Part shown: positions 12,738 through 20,054 of the stretch, piece after piece | How the letters are laid out: every line of letters begins with the position of its first letter | How positions within the stretch are numbered: the first letter of the stretch is position 1 | From: Methylobacterium nodulans ORS 2060 | GTDB lineage: Bacteria; Pseudomonadota; Alphaproteobacteria; Rhizobiales; Beijerinckiaceae | Direction: 5' to 3' | DNA length: 64,000 nucleotides | NCBI RefSeq assembly: GCF_000022085.1 | Contig: NC_011894.1 | Coordinates: forward strand, 770,501 to 834,500 | Position numbers and translations under genes: made by a program | The notes under the pieces: model-generated | What the model was told of the DNA's origin: nothing | Database searches by the model: none | What the model saw: the letters and a program-made list of their open reading frames with translations, nothing else

Positions 12738-14615
12738 GTGCGTTCGGAGTCGAGGGAGCGCAGGAGACCCCGGGGTCACCGGCGCTGGCGTGGCGGTGTG
12801 CGTATCAACAAGGCCTTTGCGACCCTGATCGACGCCCGCCTCGCGGGTCTCGTGCACGACTCGGTCTCGGAGGAGTCGGGTGAGCGGAGACGCCACGAGC
12901 GGTTCCTGATCTCCCGGCTCGCCACGGGCGCCGTCACCATGGCGATGCTGCCCCCCTACCTGCTCTGGCGGGGAGTCCCGTCGCTGATCGAGGCGGCGGT
13001 GGTGGCCTGCCTGCTGCTGCCGGTCGTCGCTGCCTTCGCGCTGGTGCGGACGGGACGCCTGACGATGGCGCACAGCCTGTCCTCGGCGGCCCATACGGGC
13101 CTCGTGGTCTGCCTTGCCCATCTCTCGGGCGGCCCGACCTCGGCGGCGAGCCTATGGCTCGTGATGATCCCCATCGAGGCCCTGATGGCGGGCACGCACC
13201 GGGCCGCCATCCAGGCCGCCGGGTTCGCGGCGGCCGGGGCCGTGGCGATCGCCGTCATGGAGCCGGCGAGCGAGCCGGCGCTCGGCTGGTCCGCCGCCGT
13301 GGCGATGCCGATCTTCGCGATCACGGCGATCTGCCACGTGCTCTCGCTCGCGATCGAATACCGGCGGCGCGAGGGCAGCTGGAGCGACCGTCTGCGCGCG
13401 GCCTCCGCCCGCAACGCCCTGCTCCTCGACGTCGTCGACGACCTCGTGACCTGGCACGACCGCAACGGCGGGGTCCTGCAGGCGAGCCGCGGCGCGATCC
13501 GGCTCGCGGGCGCGAGCCCGCAATCGCTCCTCGGTCGCGGCCTGCTCGGACGGGTCCACGTCTCGGACCGGCCCGCTTTCCTGAAGGCGATCAGCGATGC
13601 GGCGAGCCTCGACGGGCCGGTGACGGTTCAGTTCCGCCTGCATGCGGACCTTCCGGCCTCCGGCGAGCCGGGCCGGGTGATCTGGGCCGAAATGCGCGCC
13701 CACCGGGTGCCGGCCGGCGCGGGCGCCGTGCCGGGCCAGGCTGCCGTGGTGGCGGTGACGCGCGACGTGTCCGAGCACCATCGCCATGCCGCGGAACTCG
13801 ACCGGGCGCGAGCGGAGGCGGAGCGCGCCGATGCGGTGAAGAGCCGCTTCCTCGCGGTGGTGAGCCATGAGCTGCGCACGCCGCTCAACGCGATCATCGG
13901 ATTCTCGGAGATGCTCTCGGCCGAGGCCGGCCTCACCTTGCCGGTGGAGCGTCAGCGTGAATACGCGGTCATCATCCAGAGCTCGGGGCGGCACCTGCTC
14001 GAGGTGGTCAACGCCCTCCTCGACCTGACGAGGATCCAGAGCGGCAGCTTCGACTTCGCCCCGGAGCCCTTCGACATCCGCGCCGTGGTGAACGGCTGCT
14101 GCGACCTGATGCAGCTGCGCGCCGACCAGGTCGGGGTCGAGCTCCTGCGCGACGTGCCCCGCGACCTGCCGGAGCTGACCGCGGATCCGCGCGCCTGCCG
14201 CCAGATGCTGATCAACCTGCTGTCGAACGCCGTGAAGTTCACCCCGCGCGGCGGGCGCGTCACGGTCTCGGTGCGGCAGGCCTACGACCGGATCGAGCTG
14301 TCCGTCACCGATACGGGCATCGGCATCGCGGAGGCGGACCTGCCGCGACTCGGCGATCCCTTCTTCCAGGCGGGCGACGCGGCGGCCTATGCGCGGATGC
14401 ACGAGGGCACCGGGCTCGGGCTCTCGGTGGTGCGCGGCCTCGTGGGCCTGCACGACGGCGAGATGACGCTGGAGAGCTCGGTCGCCCGCGGCACCCGCGT
14501 GGTGGTCGCGCTGCCCCTCGACTGCCGCGGCGGCCCGCGGCCGGGCCTGCCGGTCCCGATCCGCACCGCCCCGCTCGCCGAGCCGGCCGCCCTGCCGCTG
14601 CTGCGCGCCGGTTAG
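12738..14615 (+). CDS. membrane sensor histidine kinase
   Basis: Up to 625 residues. The GTG at 12738 has GCGAGGG upstream; the alternative GTG at 12798 (VRINKAFATL) is equally possible. About six hydrophobic segments lie between residues 55 and 215, followed by a PAS-like region (about 225-345, LLLDVVDDLVTWHDRNGGVLQAS), a HisKA dimerisation domain with SHELRTPLNAIIGF (His near 377), and a HATPase_c domain with N box LLSNAVKF, G1 DTGIGI and G2 GTGLGLSVV. No receiver domain is attached and no response regulator is next to it, so it is an orphan kinase. This arrangement is like the PleC/DivJ-type kinases of alphaproteobacteria, but the specific role is not evident. Confidence 0.9.
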   Translation: MRSESRERRRPRGHRRWRGGVRINKAFATLIDARLAGLVHDSVSEESGERRRHERFLISRLATGAVTMAMLPPYLLWRGVPSLIEAAVVACLLLPVVAAFALVRTGRLTMAHSLSSAAHTGLVVCLAHLSGGPTSAASLWLVMIPIEALMAGTHRAAIQAAGFAAAGAVAIAVMEPASEPALGWSAAVAMPIFAITAICHVLSLAIEYRRREGSWSDRLRAASARNALLLDVVDDLVTWHDRNGGVLQASRGAIRLAGASPQSLLGRGLLGRVHVSDRPAFLKAISDAASLDGPVTVQFRLHADLPASGEPGRVIWAEMRAHRVPAGAGAVPGQAAVVAVTRDVSEHHRHAAELDRARAEAERADAVKSRFLAVVSHELRTPLNAIIGFSEMLSAEAGLTLPVERQREYAVIIQSSGRHLLEVVNALLDLTRIQSGSFDFAPEPFDIRAVVNGCCDLMQLRADQVGVELLRDVPRDLPELTADPRACRQMLINLLSNAVKFTPRGGRVTVSVRQAYDRIELSVTDTGIGIAEADLPRLGDPFFQAGDAAAYARMHEGTGLGLSVVRGLVGLHDGEMTLESSVARGTRVVVALPLDCRGGPRPGLPVPIRTAPLAEPAALPLLRAG

Positions 14616-14620
14616 GATTT

Positions 14621-14651
14621 CGAGACGGATGGCGGGCTAGAATCCGTCTCG
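14621..14651 (+). terminator. hairpin after the histidine kinase gene
   Basis: A perfect 10-bp inverted repeat (CGAGACGGAT / ATCCGTCTCG) separated by 11 bases starts 6 bases after the kinase stop codon. It has no T tract, so it may be a weak terminator or an RNA-stabilising hairpin. Confidence 0.5.
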
Positions 14652-14751
14652 GGCGCTCCCGGCCGAAGTGGCCACCGGTCCGGCGCCAGAGCGCGCGACA
14701 CCGCAGGATTTCAGAGCCTGAGCGCCGGCGCGCCGTACCGCAGGAGACCCG

Positions 14752-15582
14752 ATGCCCGAGGTGCCCGCCCGGCCCCCCGATCCGGACCTGACGCTCACGC
14801 CCGAAGCGAGGCCGTTGCCGCGCCCCCGGGGCGGATCGGCCCGGCGTGGTCCCGCACCCCGGCCGGCACCGCCGCGCGCCCTCGCGCGCCTGCGCGAGGG
14901 CCTCAATGCGGTGCTGCGCCACCCGGTCGGCATCGTCGGCGGCGTCCTCGTGCTCGCCGCCACGGCGGCGGTGGCCGTCAACGCGCTGAGCTTCCAGACC
15001 GGCCGCCACCCGGCCCCGCTCTTCGCCAAGTTCGACGCCAAGCCCGACGCCAAGGCCGGGGCCAGATCCGATGCCAAGCCCGGCACCGCGGCCGCCCCGG
15101 CGCCCCGGCCGGCCAAGGCGGCCCTGAAGCCTCCGGACCCCAAGCCCCCGGAGACGTCCCACGACGGCATCGGCGAGCTGATCAAGGGCGACGCACAATC
15201 CACCGCCTCGGTCGCGCTCCGCGACGGGACGCCGAAGCCCCCCTCCGCCAGCCGGAAGTCCCTGGCCTCCCTTCCGCCCCCGCGGCCGCGGGCGGAGGCG
15301 CCGCCTGCACCACCCATTGCCGCGCAGCCCAAGCCCTCGGTGAAGAAGGCCGAGGCGGCCCGGGAGGCGGGCGCGCGCAAACCCGACCCGCAGGTGATGT
15401 TCGCCCAGAAGGCGCTGGTGAAGCTCGGCTACGGCCCCCTGGCGATCGACGGGGTGGCCGGCCCGGCCACCCGCGCGGCGATCACACGCTTCGAGCGGGA
15501 GCGGCACCTGCCCGGCAGGCCGGACGTCGCCAACCGCACGCTGAAGGAGCTGGCGAGCCGCTCGGGCCTCAGGCCGGAGTGA
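14752..15582 (+). CDS. membrane-anchored peptidoglycan-binding domain protein
   Basis: A 276-residue protein with a basic, proline-rich cytoplasmic N-terminus, one transmembrane helix (about 62-80, GIVGGVLVLAATAAVAVNAL), a long Pro/Ala/Lys-rich periplasmic linker and a C-terminal PG_binding_1 domain (about 215-272: AQKALVKLGYGPLAIDGVAGP, then ATRAAITRFERE). It probably tethers the inner membrane to the cell wall. It lies 136 bases downstream of the histidine kinase gene on the same strand, an arrangement that may reflect joint expression, although a hairpin lies between them. Confidence 0.82.
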   Translation: MPEVPARPPDPDLTLTPEARPLPRPRGGSARRGPAPRPAPPRALARLREGLNAVLRHPVGIVGGVLVLAATAAVAVNALSFQTGRHPAPLFAKFDAKPDAKAGARSDAKPGTAAAPAPRPAKAALKPPDPKPPETSHDGIGELIKGDAQSTASVALRDGTPKPPSASRKSLASLPPPRPRAEAPPAPPIAAQPKPSVKKAEAAREAGARKPDPQVMFAQKALVKLGYGPLAIDGVAGPATRAAITRFERERHLPGRPDVANRTLKELASRSGLRPE

Positions 15583-15833
15583 GCGGCGGGCCGACAGCAT
15601 CATCGGGCCGCGGCTCGGCCCCGACGGCGGCCCGGAGCTCGGCGTGCCGACGCCGAACCGGGAGGCAGGGCCACGGTTTTCCTCGCTCCCCGTTCCGGGT
15701 AAGCAGGACCGGGTGGCCTCAGGGCCGGGCGATCCTGCCGAGGCTCCCTGCCATCGCTCACCCGTGTCCGCAGAACCGCCGGCCATCCCGGTGGATCATG
15801 CTCGGGACGAACCGTCTGCCGGGAGGGACGAGG

Positions 15834-16181
15834 ATGGCCCGCCTTCGCTCCGATTTCTGGGTCGCCGCCCATCTGCGCCGCTGCGCGGTCGAGGGCGTGA
15901 GCGCCGTCCAGCGGCGGCGGGGCGCGCCCGAGGCCGGGGCCATCTTCGTCAAGGTCGACCGGCTCGACGGCCGCGCCGATCTCTACGGCCCGGCCCCGCA
16001 GGCCCTGTTCGACGCCGACGACGACGGCACGCGGCGGTTCGAGGCGCTGATGCGGGAGGCCCTTCCGCCGGACGTGGAGGCCCGGATCGCCAAGGAGGTG
16101 CGGTTCGATCCCGATCTCTGGATCGTCGAGATCGACGACCGGGAGGGGCGCCACCTCCTCGATCTCGCCGCCGAGCGCTGA
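15834..16181 (+). CDS. DUF1491 family protein
   Basis: 115 residues from the ATG at 15834, which has a strong GGGAGGGACGAGG upstream. The sequence MARLRSDFWVAAHLRRC ... GAIFVKVDRLDG ... LWIVEIDDREGRHLL matches the short DUF1491 family found in alphaproteobacteria. Function is unknown. It is soluble, with no signal peptide. It ends 40 bases before the convergent DUF2336 gene. The 250 bases before it show no gene. Confidence 0.85.
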   Translation: MARLRSDFWVAAHLRRCAVEGVSAVQRRRGAPEAGAIFVKVDRLDGRADLYGPAPQALFDADDDGTRRFEALMREALPPDVEARIAKEVRFDPDLWIVEIDDREGRHLLDLAAER

Positions 16182-16220
16182 GCATCCGCCGCGCTCCCCC
16201 CGGGCCGGCGGAGGTCCGGG

Positions 16221-17330
16221 TCACTGCACCTTGCGCGTGCGCTCCGGCAGGGCCGGGCGCAGGAGCGGCGCGGCCGGGCGCAGCTTCGGCGAAGCCGGGC
16301 CGTGCAGCGGCCGGTGCTGCTCGGGCGAGGCGACCCGCTCGGCCGGCTCCTCGCCCAGGATCGCCGCCAGGAGGTCCCGGGCGGTCGCGGGCTCGGTCGT
16401 CCGGAAGAGGTCGGCGAGCGCGAACACCGCCTCGACCGAGCGGCCGATCGCCGGATCGAGGCGCAGGAAGAGGAACACCGCCTCCTCCTCGGTGAGCCCG
16501 GCCGCCTTGAGGGCAAGCGCCAGGAGATCCCGGCGCCGCGGCTCGGCGAAGTTCCAGGCCACCGCACGCAAGCCGAGCGCCGCGGCGAGCTCCGCCTCGA
16601 CCGCTGCCCCCTCCCCTCGCAGCGCGAAGGTCTTGAGGGCGTCGCCGAGGCCGCGGACGGCCGGACGCGAGCGGGGCCGCAGGGCCGCCCGGGCGGCGAT
16701 TCCCTCCCGGATGGCGATGCGGCGCTCGGGCGAGGACTCCAGATAGAGAGGCGCGAGGTCGACCGCCGGCAGATCGTCGCGGGCGACGAGCCGGGCGGCG
16801 AGGTCCGGGCGCAGGCGGGCGCGGGCGACGAGGCGCTCCAGAGCGGGACCGTCGAGCCGGGCCCGGCCGTTCTCCGCAAGGGCGAGGTCGACCGCCGGAT
16901 CGTCGCGCAGGGTCAGGTCGTCGATCACCGCGCGGCTGAGGTCGCCCCGGCGCGCGATCACCGCGTCGAGGGCCGGACCGTTCTTGACCGCGTCGAGCAG
17001 GTCCGTCGAGAGGACGGGGCTGAGCGCGAGCACGGCGTCACGGGCCTCCCCGCCATGGGCGGCGAGCAGCTTCAGCACGCTCTGCGGCGTGTCGGCGAGC
17101 GGCGCGAGCTTCTGCGCCACCATCGCGGCGGTGGCCGCGTCCACGGTCGGGATCAGCCCGCAGGCCAGGGATTCGAAGGCCCGGATCGTGCCCGGGTCGC
17201 GGGCCGGAGCGGCACGGAACAGGTCCGTCTGCACCCGCAGGAGAACCGGCTTCATGTCGAGCCGGCGATCCTGCGCCAATTCGAGGAGGCCGGAGAGGTC
17301 CGGGACGGCGTCGACGGCGGAGCGTGACAT
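16221..17330 (-). CDS. DUF2336 domain protein
   Basis: A 369-residue, Ala/Leu/Arg-rich, all-helical protein (MSRSAVDAVPDLSGLLELAQD). The repeated short helical units (VLALSPVLSTDLLDAV; AVIARRGDLSRAVIDDL; ARLVARDDLPAVDLAPLYLESS) are the pattern of DUF2336, a HEAT-like family common in Methylobacterium and Bradyrhizobium. No enzyme motif is visible. Function unknown; a scaffold or signalling role is plausible from the repeat fold. Confidence 0.8.
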   Translation of the reverse strand: MSRSAVDAVPDLSGLLELAQDRRLDMKPVLLRVQTDLFRAAPARDPGTIRAFESLACGLIPTVDAATAAMVAQKLAPLADTPQSVLKLLAAHGGEARDAVLALSPVLSTDLLDAVKNGPALDAVIARRGDLSRAVIDDLTLRDDPAVDLALAENGRARLDGPALERLVARARLRPDLAARLVARDDLPAVDLAPLYLESSPERRIAIREGIAARAALRPRSRPAVRGLGDALKTFALRGEGAAVEAELAAALGLRAVAWNFAEPRRRDLLALALKAAGLTEEEAVFLFLRLDPAIGRSVEAVFALADLFRTTEPATARDLLAAILGEEPAERVASPEQHRPLHGPASPKLRPAAPLLRPALPERTRKVQ

Positions 17331-17597
17331 GGGGCGATCGGGTACGCAGTACGAATGTCGCGAGGCTACGAGGCACCGCGTAAAGCGACGCTTAAGCCTG
17401 TCGGGAAGGCCGCCGGAGCGGCCTGGGGAGAGTGGGGATAGAAGCGAGCCCCGGTCACGGAGGGTTTACGGCCGCGCCCGGCCGGGCCGCCCGCCGGAAA
17501 CCCGGCGTTAACCATGGCGTGGTCTTTCAGATGGCGGCTGTCGCACCGCCATCGGCGGTGGCGGCTCTCGGAGGGTCCTCGGATTGGGGAGGCGGAG

Positions 17598-17795
17598 ATG
17601 AGCGGCCTGAAGCATCGCGGCACGGCGGAGATCGTCCCGTTTCCGGCACCCGGGCAGCGCGCATGCCGGCCGGCTGCGTCCGAGCCGCCGCGCGGCGTCA
17701 TCCTGCTCTTCACGGGGGTCCGCTATGAACGGCCATCCGATCCCTCCCCGCTCCCGGTCGAGCCGCCGGCCGGCGATATCCGCAAGCGCGGCTGA
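17598..17795 (+). CDS. small conserved hypothetical protein (GVILLFTGVRYER)
   Basis: A 65-residue protein from the ATG at 17598 with GGGGAGGCGG just upstream; the frame is open for 28 codons before it, but those look non-coding. The product MSGLKHRGTAEIVPFP... ...RGVILLFTGVRYER resembles small alphaproteobacterial proteins with an ILLFTGVRYER motif, recalled rather than searched. It overlaps none of its neighbours and precedes a lipoprotein gene by 7 bases, so the two are probably co-transcribed. Function unknown. Confidence 0.6.
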   Translation: MSGLKHRGTAEIVPFPAPGQRACRPAASEPPRGVILLFTGVRYERPSDPSPLPVEPPAGDIRKRG

Positions 17796-17802
17796 GGCGC
17801 GG

Positions 17803-18588
17803 ATGCCTCTGCGCGGTCTCCTCGCTCGCCCCATCCTGCTCCTGGCGCTGCCCTTCGCCGCCTCGTGCGTGCAGCAGGGCGATTTCGGCCGTCCGGCTCC
17901 CACCGCCTGGAACAGCCTGATCGGCGCGGCCGGCCCGCTCACCGCCCGCGTGCAGGGTGAGCCCGTCTCGCTGTTCCCGTTCACGGACGACGAGCGGACC
18001 TTGCGGGAGCGCGCCTGGCGCTACCTGATGCCCGCGCGCGACCGTTCGCTGTTCGAGACGGCGCTGTCCGACCTCACCCGGGCCGGGCTGCCGGCCGAGT
18101 GGCGCCCCACCGACCCGGCCGGGTATTTCGAGGCGATCCTGGCGGAGAATGCCCGTTCGCCCGTCTCGCGCTACCGCCGCCTGTCCGACGACGTCACGGC
18201 GGACGGGCGCCTGATCCCGGCCTTCGCCGAGACCGCCGCCCGCGTCGTGCGGGCCGACCTGAACCGGCTGCGCAGCCTGCCCTTCATCCGCACCCTCGAC
18301 GATGCCGACGTGCGCGGCGCCGCCATGCGGGTCGCCGAGAACCGCTGCCTGATCGCCTGGGTCCGCCGCGAGGCGGCCTTACGCGAGGAGGCGTATCGCT
18401 ACGCCCTGGAGCACCTGCTCGTCGCGGTGCCGGGCGAGGAGGCGATCGGGGCCGAGCGGACACTCGCCTTCCTCACCGCGCGGCGCCGTCTCCTCGACCC
18501 GCTGCTCCCGGTGGATGCGGAAGCGCGCTGCGGCCTCGCGCCGGCCGCCGGAGCCGGCCCGCAGGCCACGCTCGTCACCAAGGGCTAG
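17803..18588 (+). CDS. putative lipoprotein, unknown function
   Basis: 261 residues from the ATG at 17803. The N-terminus MPLRGLLARPILLLALPFAASC is a type II signal peptide with lipobox FAASC, so it should be lipid-anchored, probably at the outer membrane. The remainder is mostly helical (DDERTLRERAWRYLMPARDR; RYRRLSDDVTADGRLIPAF) with a second half of alternating Arg-rich helices. No known domain recognised. It follows the small gene at 17598 with a 7-base gap, suggesting one operon, and ends before a strong hairpin. Confidence 0.82.
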   Translation: MPLRGLLARPILLLALPFAASCVQQGDFGRPAPTAWNSLIGAAGPLTARVQGEPVSLFPFTDDERTLRERAWRYLMPARDRSLFETALSDLTRAGLPAEWRPTDPAGYFEAILAENARSPVSRYRRLSDDVTADGRLIPAFAETAARVVRADLNRLRSLPFIRTLDDADVRGAAMRVAENRCLIAWVRREAALREEAYRYALEHLLVAVPGEEAIGAERTLAFLTARRRLLDPLLPVDAEARCGLAPAAGAGPQATLVTKG

Positions 18589-18608
18589 AGTCTGTCCAGG
18601 AGAAGAGG

Positions 18609-18652
18609 GCGCGGGGAACCCCTCTCCCGTGCGGGAGAGGGGTTCCCCGCGC
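18609..18652. terminator. 20-bp perfect stem hairpin between convergent genes
   Basis: A perfect 20-bp stem (GCGCGGGGAACCCCTCTCCC and its complement) with a 4-base GTGC loop lies between the lipoprotein gene and the DUF1254 gene, which converge. It can stop transcription from both sides. The core (GGGGAACCCCTCTCCC) resembles a dispersed repeat common in GC-rich alphaproteobacteria, so it may have arrived as a mobile hairpin. Confidence 0.8.
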
Positions 18653-18716
18653 GTCCTCGTCCCGGGACAGATCAACCGGAAGCCGGATCAAAGACTTCAG
18701 GATCTGCCGGGCGCTC

Positions 18717-19298
18717 CTACTCGTCCGGCCCGTCGATGGTGCAGGAGACCGAGCGGGCAGCCGCGTTGGCGAGCGCCTGCTGACTCGGCAGGGCGGCCAG
18801 AACCCGCACCACCACGAAGCCCTCGCGGCCCGGCGCGACGATCCTGACGTCGCGGTTGCGCTCGTCCTCGTCCGCGTTGGCGAGCGCCTCGTCGAACTGG
18901 CGCCGGGTCATGATGACGAGTTCGATGTTGCCCTTCACCGCTGCCTGATCGGTCACCGCGTAGAAGGCGCCGCCGCGCCCATGCACCGAGATCGATTCGA
19001 GGAGCGGACCGGTCTCGGCCGAGATCCGCACGGGACCGTCGTCGAGGTCGTAGGCGCAGATGCCCACCGCCACCGCCGGGTCCTGCGACGGCAGCCAGCC
19101 CTCCGCGGCCTCGGGGGGGCCTCCCGTCTCGGCCGCATGGATCAGCACGGAGGTGTCGTTGCTGAGCGTCGCCCGGGCGCGCGAGAGCGCATCGTTGGCC
19201 GACAGGTAGGGGATCGCCATCACCACGGCGATGTGGACGATGCCCGCCAGCACGAGGCCGCAGAGCGTGGCGAGGAGGAAGCGGCCGCCCTGTGTCAT
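18717..19298 (-). CDS. DUF1254 domain protein
   Basis: 193 residues from the ATG at 19298, which overlaps the stop codon of the upstream DUF1214 gene by 4 bases (ATGA), so the two are translationally coupled. An N-terminal hydrophobic helix (MTQGGRFLLATLCGLVLAGI) suggests a membrane anchor. The remaining region (DPAVAVGICAYDLDDGPVRI; FYAVTDQAAVKGNIELVIMT) follows the short alphaproteobacterial DUF1254 pattern. The pair DUF1214/DUF1254 recurs in Hyphomicrobiales; its function is unknown. Confidence 0.8.
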   Translation of the reverse strand: MTQGGRFLLATLCGLVLAGIVHIAVVMAIPYLSANDALSRARATLSNDTSVLIHAAETGGPPEAAEGWLPSQDPAVAVGICAYDLDDGPVRISAETGPLLESISVHGRGGAFYAVTDQAAVKGNIELVIMTRRQFDEALANADEDERNRDVRIVAPGREGFVVVRVLAALPSQQALANAAARSVSCTIDGPDE

Positions 19299-20008
19299 CC
19301 GTCGCAAGCCACGCGCGTGATGGTGGGGACGCCCTCGCGCTCGAGCACCCCGGTGCTCGCCGCAACCGGCGTGTCGTAGAGGCGCAGCACGAGGCGCAGA
19401 GCCCCCTCCCCGCCCGGCACCGGCAGCCAGTTGCCCGGCTGGACCGAGGGGCTGAGGATGATCGCGAAGCGCCCGGCCTGATCGCGCAGCACCTCCGTCG
19501 AGGTGAAGCCGCGGCGCGGCGGCGGGCCGTCGGAAGCGGGCGGCGCGTCGGGCCGGCGCCGCTCGGCGGTGAGCGTCCAGGCCCGGGCCGGGGGCGTCGC
19601 CCCGGCAATCCGGTAGGTGCAGGCCGGCGAGAGGCGCTGCCCGGCATCGTCGACGAGCGCGGTGAGCAGCAGGCCCTCGCCCAGAGCGATCGGGATCTCG
19701 CCGGTGCGGGCGTGGATCGCGCGGGCGTAAGGGTCGGCCTCCCGCGAGCCGATGCGCGGCCATGCCGTCCAGGCATTCAGGCCGACGCCGCCGAAGGGAT
19801 AGCGCCCGCGCGTCGCCCAGTTGGCGGAGGCGAGGCCGAGGCCGAGGCCGAGCGCGAGCGCGTAGACCACGAGCCCCACGATGCCGGCCCGGCGCGGGTT
19901 GAGGCGCGAGCGCCGCAAGGCGACCCGCGCCCGGCGGAATGCGGGGTGAAGGGGGGCGGTGCGGGCGGTCCAGTCCGCCGGCGCCCGGGCGAGTCTCTCG
20001 GACAGCAT
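19295..20008 (-). CDS. DUF1214 domain protein
   Basis: 237 residues. An Arg-rich N-terminus leads to one transmembrane helix (about 45-62, VGLVVYALALGLGLGL), then a periplasmic domain typical of DUF1214: AWPRIGSREADPYARAIHARTGEIPI, RDQAGRFAIILSPSVQPGNWLPV and LRLVLRLYD. It is translationally coupled to the DUF1254 gene downstream (4-base overlap) and lies 46 bases after the PBP1A gene on the same strand, so all three could be co-transcribed. Function unknown; the context hints at the envelope. Confidence 0.8.
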   Translation of the reverse strand: MLSERLARAPADWTARTAPLHPAFRRARVALRRSRLNPRRAGIVGLVVYALALGLGLGLASANWATRGRYPFGGVGLNAWTAWPRIGSREADPYARAIHARTGEIPIALGEGLLLTALVDDAGQRLSPACTYRIAGATPPARAWTLTAERRRPDAPPASDGPPPRRGFTSTEVLRDQAGRFAIILSPSVQPGNWLPVPGGEGALRLVLRLYDTPVAASTGVLEREGVPTITRVACDG

Positions 20009-20054
20009 CGGGCCTGTGTTTAGCGCAGATGCGGCCGGAGGGTGAGCATCGCGA